DNA from: CAJAUT01 sp043809365
GTDB lineage: Bacteria > Patescibacteriota > Microgenomatia > UBA1400 > UBA12108
NCBI GenBank assembly: GCA_043809365.1
Contig: JAZDDW010000033.1
Location: 1-14,616 of the forward strand
Reading direction: 5' to 3'
DNA length: 14,616 bases
Shown: piece by piece, positions 1 through 7,169 of the stretch
Layout: each line of letters opens with the position of its first letter
How positions within the stretch are numbered: the first letter of the stretch is position 1
The notes under the pieces: model-generated
What the model was told of the DNA's origin: nothing
Seen by the model: only the letters and a program-made list of their open reading frames with translations
Database searches by the model: none
Program-made: the position numbers and the translations under genes

Positions 1-2
1 AA

Positions 3-128
3 GGGAAAACAATTGTCGATTATGTGCTGGAAGCTCGCGTTTTCGAGACTCAAAACTCCCCGCCGCCGGAAACTGCTATGGGACAAGTGGAAACGACTAC
101 TAAACCCCTAACTAGCCACACCGATTGA
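3..128 (+). CDS. C-terminal tail of a protein, possibly trigger factor (partial)
   Basis: An open frame enters from the left edge and ends at TGA 126-128, giving 41 residues. It begins GKTIVDYVLEARVFET and ends in a polar Pro/Thr-rich tail. The pattern KTIVDYVLEARV resembles the last helix of trigger factor (often K-x-LDFLLE-x-A-x-V), the ribosome-associated prolyl isomerase and chaperone. That identification rests on about 15 residues and is tentative. The frame is the only one of the three forward frames that stays open to this point. It ends one base before the stop codon of the convergent ABC permease, so the two genes meet tail to tail with no space for a terminator between them. Confidence 0.45.
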   Translation, partial: GKTIVDYVLEARVFETQNSPPPETAMGQVETTTKPLTSHTD

Positions 129-827
129 TTACATTACCTCAAAAACGAGATTGGCGGGGATGGTCGCAATTAGGGCAAAGGGGAAAATGTAGGTGAGAGC
201 AAACTCCCCCACCCTTCCGTACATATTGATCGGGAAGGAGGCCATTTTCTCCAAATCACGGTAGAGCATGATCGTATTGTCAACTTCGAGGTAGCGAATG
301 CCGATACACAGAATCACAATATTCCAGGCAAGAACCATCATGGCAGCAATGAGTTGAATCACAATGATCAGTAAAATTAGCGGAAAGGTTAAGGGAGCGC
401 CGGTATTGCCCCAAGCCCAAATGGTAATACCGAGATAGGGAATAATGAGTAACATATCCATGGGATCAGTATAAGAAAAAAGGCTATAAAAAAGTTCGGA
501 TAGAGGGTTAAGTAGGTAGAAATCGAAAGTGCCATCGATTACTTTTTGCCGAAAAACATAAATCCCACGCATAAACATTTGGGTGAGACTACTAACCAAA
601 TTAAAGAGTGCAAGAATAAAGATGGCTTGAGGGAGGGTATAGCCGGCAATCAGTTTCGCTTTGCCGACGATGAGATAAACGGTAAGAAAAGCGGTACCAA
701 GACGGAAGAGTTTGCCAAGAATAAATAGGGCTGCGGCTCCGCGGGCATTGGCGACTTGCGACTGAAATTGTTGCGCGGTAAGTTTAAGCCAAACACGGAC
801 ATAGGCTCTAAGATGAGATATTTTCAT
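129..827 (-). CDS. ABC-2 type exporter permease, DUF990/COG3694-like
   Basis: Predicted 232-residue integral membrane protein with about five to six hydrophobic segments and a basic N-terminus (MKISHLRAYVRVWLKL). The central stretch with FRQKVIDGTFDFYLLNPLS is typical of the DUF990 group of ABC-2 permeases. These form heteromeric exporters with a second DUF990 permease and a dedicated ATPase, and both partners are the next genes upstream. Its ATG overlaps the stop of the upstream permease (ATGA, 824-827), which suggests translational coupling. The family usually runs to about 260 residues with a further C-terminal membrane helix. This copy stops after IPANLVFEVM, and the DNA beyond the stop does not encode another hydrophobic segment in any minus frame, so it may be slightly truncated. 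The transported substrate is not indicated. Confidence 0.8.
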   Translation of the reverse strand: MKISHLRAYVRVWLKLTAQQFQSQVANARGAAALFILGKLFRLGTAFLTVYLIVGKAKLIAGYTLPQAIFILALFNLVSSLTQMFMRGIYVFRQKVIDGTFDFYLLNPLSELFYSLFSYTDPMDMLLIIPYLGITIWAWGNTGAPLTFPLILLIIVIQLIAAMMVLAWNIVILCIGIRYLEVDNTIMLYRDLEKMASFPINMYGRVGEFALTYIFPFALIATIPANLVFEVM

Positions 828-1612
828 CGTCCTTCTGCCTCGTAAGATTTAATCCCCTTTTGCCAAATAAAGTGAGTAATCACACCAAGAGCGACTGTCC
901 AAATGAGACCAAAAAGTAGATGGGTCCAAAAAGAGGAGTCCTGACCCAAGTAAATCTTGAGGGGCACGTAGAGGAGATAGGGAAAAGGCGTCATGAGGAC
1001 GATTTTTTGCCAAAACTCTGGAAGTATGTCTAGTGGGAACATGGCACCGGTCGCGAACTCCATGATAACCATGAGCAGGAAGCGGGGAGCCCAAACATCG
1101 CGTGACCAAAAACCGAGCGAGCCAAAAATAATATTGATGTAAAAGTATATAAAAATGGCTAACAGCGTACTGCATACAGCATACAGTAGAACAATGGGAT
1201 TGGATTGGAGGAAGATAGGAGGGCGGAAAATCAGAAAGAGGATGGGCACTTCAATAAAAATAAACGAGAGATTAAAAAGTTTGTCGGCGAGGTCGCGGAG
1301 AAAGAAAAACCGGAAAATACCAAAGGGGCGCATCAAGGGAATCGTGAGCGCGCCACTATTAATCATCCATCCTAAGTCGACCGTGCGGGAGCCCATGACG
1401 AGCGAGCGGAGAATGGTTGTACCAAAGAGATAGGTCATAATGGCGGCGAAAGAATAACCGTAGATGTCGACGCCACCGCTTAAGACCGCACGCCAAATAA
1501 AGAAGGGAATAAGGAAGACAAATACTTGGCGGACCCGCCACATGAGTATGTTGAGACGATAAGCAAATATTTCTTGGAGAGTAATGGAGAAAATGGAGAG
1601 ATATTTTTTCAT
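824..1612 (-). CDS. ABC-2 type exporter permease, DUF990/COG4587-like
   Basis: Predicted 262-residue membrane protein with about six hydrophobic segments. It starts MKKYLSIFSITLQEIFAYR and carries the TVDLGWMINSGALTIPLMRPFG and LP-x-FWQKIVLMTPFPYLLYVPLKI stretches characteristic of this permease group. It is the middle gene of an ATPase-permease-permease operon. Its ATG shares bases with the ATPase stop codon (TAATG around 1610-1614), and its own TGA overlaps the next ATG. The three proteins probably assemble as one exporter in the cytoplasmic membrane. Relatives are annotated as uncharacterised or daunorubicin-like exporters, and nothing in this window identifies the cargo. Confidence 0.85.
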   Translation of the reverse strand: MKKYLSIFSITLQEIFAYRLNILMWRVRQVFVFLIPFFIWRAVLSGGVDIYGYSFAAIMTYLFGTTILRSLVMGSRTVDLGWMINSGALTIPLMRPFGIFRFFFLRDLADKLFNLSFIFIEVPILFLIFRPPIFLQSNPIVLLYAVCSTLLAIFIYFYINIIFGSLGFWSRDVWAPRFLLMVIMEFATGAMFPLDILPEFWQKIVLMTPFPYLLYVPLKIYLGQDSSFWTHLLFGLIWTVALGVITHFIWQKGIKSYEAEGR

Positions 1613-2535
1613 TATTTACCCGTAAACACACTGCGAATGACGTCTTCGATCTCGACCTCTTTGATATTGATGTCTACTACCGGCATGGTTTTGAGGATAC
1701 GGGCCGCAACTTCGGGGACTTTTTCCCGCAGGACCTTTTCGGTTTTGATTTCGCCACTCGTTAAAATGATTTCGATAATTTTGTGCTTACTAAACTTGGC
1801 AATTACGTCAGACAAGAGACCGTCATAGAGGATACTCCCCTCATTAATGATAATCACGCGTTTACAGAGTTCTTTGACATCATCCATGTAATGACTGGTT
1901 AGAATAATCGAGCCATCCCCTTTTTGGTTATAAGTTTTCAGGAACTGACGCATGGATTGCTGCATTACAACGTCAAGACCGATCGTGGGTTCGTCGAGAT
2001 AGAGGATTTTGGGAGAGTGGATGAGAGCGGCGACGAGCTCGGCTTTCATGCGCTGTCCGAGAGAAAGTTTACGGACCTGTACATTGAGAACATCGCCGAT
2101 ATCGAGCATAGACACAAGTTCGTCAAGAGTTTTTTTATAAACAGGCCCAGGAAGATTGTAGATATCACGGGTTAGATTAAAAGATTCGATCGCAGGGAGA
2201 TCCCACCAAAGTTGATTTTTCTGTCCCATGACGAGAGAGATTTGGTGTAAGAAATCGTACTGCCGCTGCCAGGGATCAAAGCCCAGGACGCGGACGGAAC
2301 CGCTAGTGGGGTAGAGGAGACCAGAGAGCATTTTGAGGGTGGTGGTTTTGCCGGCGCCGTTTGGGCCGATGAATCCGACAAGTTCGCCCTCGTCGATGAC
2401 AAAAGAGACGCCTCCTACGGCGGTTTTGTTTTTGTACTGGGGAGAAAAAAGATCTTTGAAGGAGCCAGCAAGACCCGGACGCTTTTTCTGGACTTTGTAA
2501 ACCTTTTTTAAATTATCGGCGATAATCGTGTGCAT
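1612..2535 (-). CDS. ABC transporter ATP-binding protein, COG4586-like
   Basis: A 307-residue cytoplasmic ATPase that powers the two downstream permeases. Walker A is GPNGAGKT (residues 57-64), the signature motif is LSLGQ (157-161), Walker B is ILYLDEP (177-183), the D-loop follows at GLD, and the switch histidine is H215 in LTSHYMDD. LSLGQ instead of LSGGQ is usual in this subgroup. The N-terminal extension before the P-loop (KKRPGLAGSFKDLFSPQY) is also a hallmark of COG4586 proteins. The C-terminal 80 residues form a small accessory domain. The gene begins nine bases after the HU gene ends, with only a weak ribosome-binding site (GGTAAGA), so it may depend on translation of HU. Substrate unknown. 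Confidence 0.9.
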   Translation of the reverse strand: MHTIIADNLKKVYKVQKKRPGLAGSFKDLFSPQYKNKTAVGGVSFVIDEGELVGFIGPNGAGKTTTLKMLSGLLYPTSGSVRVLGFDPWQRQYDFLHQISLVMGQKNQLWWDLPAIESFNLTRDIYNLPGPVYKKTLDELVSMLDIGDVLNVQVRKLSLGQRMKAELVAALIHSPKILYLDEPTIGLDVVMQQSMRQFLKTYNQKGDGSIILTSHYMDDVKELCKRVIIINEGSILYDGLLSDVIAKFSKHKIIEIILTSGEIKTEKVLREKVPEVAARILKTMPVVDINIKEVEIEDVIRSVFTGK

Positions 2536-2544
2536 ACCATGATC

Positions 2545-2820
2545 TTACCAGATCATTTTGCGGAGGGGTTTGGCTGCCTTAAAGTTGATCACATTGTGGC
2601 TTTTGACGGTCACGCGTTGATCGCTTTTGCCGAAAGGAACTACATCTTTGGGGCCGACTTTACCGATGGAGAGAGTACCCACTCCAGACAAAACAACTTT
2701 GTCACCTTTTTTGAGAGTTTTGATCATTTCTCCCAAAAAAGTATCAATGGCATCTTTGGCAGTTTTTTTGGTCATGTGAGCGGACTTGGCAACAATTTCA
2801 TAGTAATCAGACTTCTTCAT
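2545..2820 (-). CDS. HU/IHF-family DNA-binding protein
   Basis: A 91-residue protein of standard HU length. The N-terminal helices (MKKSDYYEIVAKSAHMTKKT) lead to the diagnostic KKGDKVVLSGVGTLSIGK turn, then the DNA-binding arm and the final helix KPLRKMI. HU dimers bend and compact DNA. In the arm, the usual GRNPxTG segment is replaced by DVVPFGKSD (residues 59-67). The intercalating proline (P62) is kept, but the flanking arginine-asparagine is lost, so DNA recognition may differ from classical HU. The start is supported by AGGAG at 2828-2832, seven bases before the ATG. The gene heads the ABC-2 operon, separated from rny by 63 bases containing a GC-rich palindromic repeat. Confidence 0.9.
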   Translation of the reverse strand: MKKSDYYEIVAKSAHMTKKTAKDAIDTFLGEMIKTLKKGDKVVLSGVGTLSIGKVGPKDVVPFGKSDQRVTVKSHNVINFKAAKPLRKMIW

Positions 2821-2850
2821 TTTTGGTCTCCTATTTATAATAATTAATAC

Positions 2851-2876
2851 GGGTAGACACGGGGCCTGCCCCTACA
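2851..2876. repeat. GC-rich palindromic repeat between rny and the HU gene
   Basis: In an otherwise A+T-rich spacer lies a compact GC-rich unit with nested inverted repeats. The inner arms are GGGG/CCCC around CCTG (2861-2872) and the outer arms are GTAG/CTAC (2853-2856, 2872-2875). From memory, units of the form GTAGGGGCAGG...CTACCC recur as interspersed palindromes in many bacterial genomes. Only one copy is seen in this window, so a repeat family is inferred. It lies downstream of nothing on the plus strand and just upstream of the HU ribosome-binding site on the minus strand. It lacks the T-run of an intrinsic terminator. Confidence 0.5.
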
Positions 2877-2883
2877 TTTTTCG

Positions 2884-4383
2884 TTATTTGGCGACCTGTT
2901 GGACACGGGTTTCGCGGATCACCGTCACGGTGACAGTACCCGGGTAGGTCACATTGGCTTTGATTTCGTCTCTTATATCACTGGCTAGCCTGACGGCTTC
3001 GTCGTCGGTGGCAACGCCCGGATCGACCATCACACGAATCTCTCGACCGGCGGAAATTGCGTAGGCCTCGGTCACGCCGGGCTTGCTCATAGCAATTTTT
3101 TCAATGGCGTTTAGACGTTTTACGTATTCATCGATATTTTCGTACCGAGCTCCAGGACGGGAACCAGAAATGGCGTCAGAGATATAGACGAGGATAGATT
3201 CTTTGCTTGTAAATTCTTCATCTTCGTGGTGTTGAGCGACACAATCAATGACTACTTGGGGTAAGTTGTATTTTTTGAGAAGTTTGACACCAAGTTCGAT
3301 ATGACTCCCCTCTTCGTCGGTGATGATTTTGCCGATATCATGGAAGAGACAACCGAGCCGAACAACATCAACATTGGCTTTGAGCTCTGAGGCCAAATTC
3401 ATCCCGATACGAGTTTCCTCCAGGGTATGGGCCAACATGTTTTGGCCATAAGAGGAACGATACTTGAAGCGGCCTAGAACCGCAATTAAATCTTGAGGGA
3501 GATTGTAGGCTCCCACCATGTGACAAAGCTTTTTACCCTCTTCATACATAATTTTTTCAATATCGTGACGGGCTTTGGTCACGTATTCTTCGATTCTCGT
3601 AGGTTGGATCCGACCATCTTTGATTAGTCGCTCAAGAGCTACGCGAGCGATTTCGCGTCTAACTCCGTCATAACAAGACAGGCGAATTTCACCCGGCGTT
3701 TCGTCCATATCAATATCAACTCCCGTTACTTTTTCAAAAGTGCGAATATTGCGACCATCTTTGCCAATGATGCGACCCTTAACATCATCGTCGGGGATTT
3801 TGACGGTTGAAATCGTAAATTCGGCGACGTACTCGGTTGAACCGTGATACATGGCATCAATCAAGAGATCGCGAGCTTTGGTGTCGGCGGTTTCCCGCAC
3901 TTCTTCTTCGGCGGCACGGATCCGTTCTGCCACATCCCGCGCAAGTTTTTTGTCGACTGCGGAGAGGAGTATTTCTTTGGCCTTATCTTTGGAGAGACTG
4001 CCAATTTTTTCTAATTTTTCAACTTGTTTAGTCCTAATTTCACTAATCTCGACTTTGGTTGCTTCGATCGCCAGTAGACGTTTGGCTATTTCGGCGTCTT
4101 TGGTTTGGAGGGAATCTTCTAGTTTGTGTAACTTATCTTCTTGAGAATGCAGAGCGGATTGAAGTTCGCGCATTTCACTCTGGGCGGCCAGGCGGATTTT
4201 ATCCGCTTCTTCCCTGGCAAAGGCAATAATTTCCTTAGCAGTAGCTTGGGCCTCCTTGGCTAACTGTGCGTTAACTGGTTCTTTGGGGGTTTTCGCTTCT
4301 GGTTTCACTTTAGCTGGAGAAGGCGGTTTGACTTTGCCCGATTTGGTAAAAGTGGCTAACAACGATCTTAATAAAATGCTCAT
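2884..4383 (-). CDS. rny: Ribonuclease Y
   Basis: A 499-residue endoribonuclease that initiates mRNA decay. Domain order: a basic Pro/Lys/Ala-rich N-terminus (1-40), a long charged coiled coil (about 41-180), a KH RNA-binding domain with GKDG at 207-210 in KGRIIGKDGRNIRTFEKVTG, and an HD phosphohydrolase domain with H319, H348-D349 (FHDIGK), H385-H386 and D403. The C-terminal region matches the family through PGTVTVTVIRET. RNase Y is normally anchored by an N-terminal transmembrane helix. Here the start MSILLRSLLATFTKSGK has only about ten hydrophobic residues, so the protein may be soluble or peripheral. AGGAG at 4389-4393 supports the start. The 135-base gap to recX contains no convincing terminator or promoter. 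Confidence 0.95.
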   Translation of the reverse strand: MSILLRSLLATFTKSGKVKPPSPAKVKPEAKTPKEPVNAQLAKEAQATAKEIIAFAREEADKIRLAAQSEMRELQSALHSQEDKLHKLEDSLQTKDAEIAKRLLAIEATKVEISEIRTKQVEKLEKIGSLSKDKAKEILLSAVDKKLARDVAERIRAAEEEVRETADTKARDLLIDAMYHGSTEYVAEFTISTVKIPDDDVKGRIIGKDGRNIRTFEKVTGVDIDMDETPGEIRLSCYDGVRREIARVALERLIKDGRIQPTRIEEYVTKARHDIEKIMYEEGKKLCHMVGAYNLPQDLIAVLGRFKYRSSYGQNMLAHTLEETRIGMNLASELKANVDVVRLGCLFHDIGKIITDEEGSHIELGVKLLKKYNLPQVVIDCVAQHHEDEEFTSKESILVYISDAISGSRPGARYENIDEYVKRLNAIEKIAMSKPGVTEAYAISAGREIRVMVDPGVATDDEAVRLASDIRDEIKANVTYPGTVTVTVIRETRVQQVAK

Positions 4384-4518
4384 AATTGCTCCTAACTAAA
4401 TTCTGCTATATCGGTTCTGGAAAAACAAAACTAGCACCAAAAGACCCGCAAGTTTAGATTGCGCAAGCGTCGGGACAATAATTGCTTAGTTTGGTCATAT
4501 GATGTTGAGAGTATTTTT

Positions 4519-5157
4519 CTAGAATATGTCTGTATTGTACCCTGATTCCCAGTTTTTGACAACCTCCATAATCTTGTCCCAGGTGAAACCCTGGCGAGTG
4601 AGAAAACCATAAATCTTTTGCCTTGCTACTTGATCAAGCTGATGAGGAATACCAAATTTTTTGGTTAGTAAATGAGAGATCGTGGCTGACTCGTCGGTGG
4701 CCTGATAAATAACTGATTTAATAACTTCTTCACTGACCCCCTTGGATTTTAGCTCCGCAACTAGCATGCGGGAGGAGCGAGGTCTACTCTTATTGCGTGA
4801 CTGGATAAACCAACTGGTAAAGGCGAGGTCATCGAGATAACCTTTACTCGTTAATTTGTCGATCAGGGCGTTTTGTTTATCTACCTCTTTCACTTTGTAT
4901 TTATATAGTCTATCGCGCACTTCTTGGATCGTGCGGGGGCGGTATGAAAGGAAGTTGAGAAGCTTAACATAAATATATTCGGTTGCATCAGCGTCTTTGA
5001 GATAGGCGATTTGCTCGTTACTGATTGTCAGGCCTTTTTTGAGACTATTCTTGGCCACTTCGTCGATAGAAAGCGCAAAAGCAAACTGGCCATCTATATA
5101 TAGATTAACCCTATTGGGATTTTTCTTGCCCTGGACAAGACGAGTGATAATGGGCAT
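4519..5157 (-). CDS. recX: RecX regulatory protein
   Basis: A 212-residue RecX-family protein, which binds RecA filaments and modulates recombinase activity. The family is built of repeated three-helix units. The motifs LSYRPRTIQEVRDRLYKYKV (about 70-89) and KGYLDDLAFTSWFI (about 105-118) are diagnostic. The reading frame is open upstream, but the start is taken at MPIITR because that ATG overlaps the recA stop codon as TAATG (5155-5159), the usual sign of translational coupling. The upstream in-frame extension would only re-read the end of recA. The N-terminal 45 residues (VNLYIDGQFAFALS...) match the extra N-terminal module of many RecX proteins. Confidence 0.92.
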   Translation of the reverse strand: MPIITRLVQGKKNPNRVNLYIDGQFAFALSIDEVAKNSLKKGLTISNEQIAYLKDADATEYIYVKLLNFLSYRPRTIQEVRDRLYKYKVKEVDKQNALIDKLTSKGYLDDLAFTSWFIQSRNKSRPRSSRMLVAELKSKGVSEEVIKSVIYQATDESATISHLLTKKFGIPHQLDQVARQKIYGFLTRQGFTWDKIMEVVKNWESGYNTDIF

Positions 5158-6221
5158 TATTTTTCGGCTTTGGCGTCCTCTTTTTCGACTTTTTTGATTT
5201 GATCCCAAATGTCTTTTTCTATGCGCTTCATGAGGTCGGGCTTTTCCTCTAGAACTACTTTGGCTGCTTCTCTGCCCTGGGCAAGCATTTCACCGTTATA
5301 TTTAAAGAAAGAGCCAGATTTTTCGATAATGCCTTTTTCAACAGCTACATCTAGCACTCCCCCAGAACGAGAGATACCATTTGCGGTCATATCAAACTCG
5401 GCAACTTTGAAGGGTGGAGAAACTTTATTTTTGACAATCTTGGCACGATGGCGAGACCCGACAATAACTTCTCCTTCGGTAATATTCCCGATTTTGCGCA
5501 TGTCAATACGAATGGAGGAGTAAAATTTAAGTGCCTGTCCACCTGCGGTGGTTTCGGGATTGCCAAACATGACGCCAATTTTCATCCGTAGCTGATTGGT
5601 GAAGATCATAACGGTATTGCTTTTACCAATAGCTCCTGTTAGTTTGCGCAGAGCTTGGGACATGAGCCTGGCTTGCATACCCATGACCGCATCCCCCATC
5701 TCACCTTCGATCTCGGCTTTGGGAACGAGCGCGGCAACCGAATCAATAACAATCACATCGACAGCTCCTGAACGAATGAGGGTTTCGGCGATTTCCAAAG
5801 CTTGCTCGCCGGTATCTGGTTGAGAAATCAGAAGTTCGTCAAGGTTGACTCCCACTGCTTTGGCACGAGCAGGATCGAGGGCATGCTCGGCATCGATAAA
5901 AGCGGCCGTACCTCCTCTTTTTTGGGCTTCGGCAATAACATGGAGACAGACAGTAGTTTTACCGGAGGCTTCTGGACCATAAATCTCGGTGATACGCCCA
6001 CAAGGAAAGCCACCAATACCAAGAGCTAAATCAAGTGCCATAGCGGAGGTGGGGATACTTTTGATATCCATGTGGTGGGAAGTGCCGAGTTTCATGATAG
6101 ACCCAGTGCCAAATTGTTTATCTATTTGTTCCATGGCTACTTTAATTGCCTGAAGTTTGTCGGACTCTAGAGTACTTTTGGGTGAAACTACTTTGTCGGC
6201 TTTGTCGTTTGTTTTTGCCAT
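5157..6221 (-). CDS. recA: Recombinase RecA
   Basis: A 354-residue RecA, the ATP-dependent strand-exchange protein of homologous recombination and repair. Walker A is GPEASGKTT (82-90), Walker B is VIVID (156-160), the MAW region lies around IEGEMGDAVMGMQARLMSQ (171-189), and loop L2 is in NQLRMKIGVMFGNPETTAGG (209-228). The acidic/lysine-rich C-terminus ends EDAKAEK. The start is MAKTNDK at 6221 rather than an upstream in-frame ATG, because GGAGG (6227-6231) sits five bases ahead of it and a promoter-like sequence covers the longer reading. recX follows with a TAATG overlap. No LexA-type operator was recognised upstream. Confidence 0.97.
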   Translation of the reverse strand: MAKTNDKADKVVSPKSTLESDKLQAIKVAMEQIDKQFGTGSIMKLGTSHHMDIKSIPTSAMALDLALGIGGFPCGRITEIYGPEASGKTTVCLHVIAEAQKRGGTAAFIDAEHALDPARAKAVGVNLDELLISQPDTGEQALEIAETLIRSGAVDVIVIDSVAALVPKAEIEGEMGDAVMGMQARLMSQALRKLTGAIGKSNTVMIFTNQLRMKIGVMFGNPETTAGGQALKFYSSIRIDMRKIGNITEGEVIVGSRHRAKIVKNKVSPPFKVAEFDMTANGISRSGGVLDVAVEKGIIEKSGSFFKYNGEMLAQGREAAKVVLEEKPDLMKRIEKDIWDQIKKVEKEDAKAEK

Positions 6222-6252
6222 AAACACCTCCGATAAATATATGCTATGTACT

Positions 6253-6281
6253 ACTATGACCAAAGACTACCCGAATGTCAA
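6253..6281 (-). promoter_or_regulatory. Candidate sigma70-type promoter for recA-recX
   Basis: On the minus strand a perfect TTGACA (-35, 6276-6281) is followed after exactly 17 bases by CATAGT (-10, 6253-6258, four of six matches to TATAAT). Transcription would begin near 6246, leaving about 25 bases of leader including the GGAGG ribosome-binding site. It lies in the 70-base spacer between rpsI and recA, so recA can be transcribed separately from the ribosomal operon. No GAAC-N4-GTTC or CTGT-N8-ACAG SOS box overlaps it. Confidence 0.6.
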
Positions 6282-6291
6282 CATGGAAAAT

Positions 6292-6738
6292 TTAGCGTTT
6301 GGGAGATTGTTTCTTGCGACGAGATTTGCCACCAGTGCCGATCATTCGACGCTGTTTGGCGCGGGCATCGCGAGTTAAGAGTCCGGCGGCCTTGAGCGTA
6401 CCACGATAACTTTCACGATCGAGTAAGGAGAGGGCGCGCGCGATACCATGAACGACCGCGTCGAGCTGGCCGGCTTTGCCCGATCCCTCAACAACGGCGG
6501 AAACAGACATCTTGGAGAGAGTTTCAGTTAGATGAAAGGGCTTACGATAGCTGGCTTTGGCAGTCTCACCAGGGAAATATACTTCGGCTGACTTACCATT
6601 GATAAGCATTTGAACCCCATCGTGACCCGGGACACTAGCGTGAGAATAAAGACGTACACGGGCGGTCGCGGTTTTTCGACGGCCGACTGCGTAGGTATAA
6701 TCAAGTTTTTTCGTAACAACTTTTTTCGCATCAGGCAT
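6292..6738 (-). CDS. rpsI: 30S ribosomal protein S9
   Basis: A 148-residue S9 of the small subunit, whose basic tail reaches the tRNA in the P site. Recognised from YAVGRRKTATARVRLY (16-31), the INGK and YFPGETAK region, GSGKAGQLDAVVHGIARAL, and the C-terminal RDARAKQRRMIGTGGKSRRK ending SPKR. The N-terminus is about a dozen residues longer than compact S9 proteins (MPDAKKVVTKKLDYT). It follows rplM by two bases, with AAAGGA as ribosome-binding site inside the end of rplM. It is the last gene of the ribosomal block. Confidence 0.96.
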   Translation of the reverse strand: MPDAKKVVTKKLDYTYAVGRRKTATARVRLYSHASVPGHDGVQMLINGKSAEVYFPGETAKASYRKPFHLTETLSKMSVSAVVEGSGKAGQLDAVVHGIARALSLLDRESYRGTLKAAGLLTRDARAKQRRMIGTGGKSRRKKQSPKR

Positions 6739-6740
6739 AT

Positions 6741-7169
6741 TTAATCCTTTTTAGTAAATTGGGCAACGTGCGGATGAGTGGCTGATTGATAAACTTTGAG
6801 TCGGCGTAGACGAGGGTCTTGAAGTTTGTTTTTGGGGAGCATCCCGGCGACCGCGTGCTCAATAATTTTGCGCGGATCACGCTCTAGGAGATTGCCAGCA
6901 GATTCCCTCGTAAATCCACCAGGGTGACCAGAGTGACGATAATAATATTTATCCAGCAATTTATTGCCGGTAAGCTTGATATCTTTAGCATTGATTACAA
7001 CCACAAAATCACCCATATCCATATGGGGGGTATAGGAGGACTTGTGTTTGCCAATTAATAATCCTGCCAAGCGAGTCGAGAGGCGTCCAAGAGTCTCTCC
7101 CGTACAGTCGACCAAGTGCCAGTCACGTTTGATATCGGCAGTTTTGACCATAGAAGTAGTTTTTTTCAT
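6741..7169 (-). CDS. rplM: 50S ribosomal protein L13
   Basis: A 142-residue L13, an early-assembly protein of the large subunit. Family motifs in order: RDWHLVDCTGETLGRLSTRLA (15-35), LIGKHKSSYTPHMDMGDFVVVIN, DIKLTGNKLLDKYYYRHSGHPGG, and AVAGMLPKNKL. The usual length is about 142. Its ATG overlaps the rplQ stop as ATGA (7166-7169), which suggests translational coupling. The rplM-rpsI pair is a standard partnership, here joined directly to the end of the alpha operon. Confidence 0.96.
   Translation of the reverse strand: MKKTTSMVKTADIKRDWHLVDCTGETLGRLSTRLAGLLIGKHKSSYTPHMDMGDFVVVINAKDIKLTGNKLLDKYYYRHSGHPGGFTRESAGNLLERDPRKIIEHAVAGMLPKNKLQDPRLRRLKVYQSATHPHVAQFTKKD

Noticed and set aside
1155..1433. 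Plus-strand frame within the ABC permease gene
   Set aside because: It is highly basic, resembles no family, and lies antisense to a well-supported membrane protein gene.
4384..4518. Promoter or structured RNA between recX and rny
   Set aside because: Some short repeats of CTTGCG and a TTGCGCAA palindrome are visible, but no consistent stem or properly spaced promoter pair could be drawn.
5158..5208. Longer recX reading starting inside recA
   Set aside because: The added 17 residues only re-read the lysine-rich end of recA, and the TAATG overlap gives a better coupled start.
6222..6263. Longer recA reading starting MVIVVHSIYL
   Set aside because: It would overlap the promoter spacer and has no ribosome-binding site. 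The ATG at 6221 has GGAGG at ideal distance.
6246..6291. SOS (LexA) operator upstream of recA
   Set aside because: Neither the GAAC-N4-GTTC nor the CTGT-N8-ACAG form is present in the spacer.
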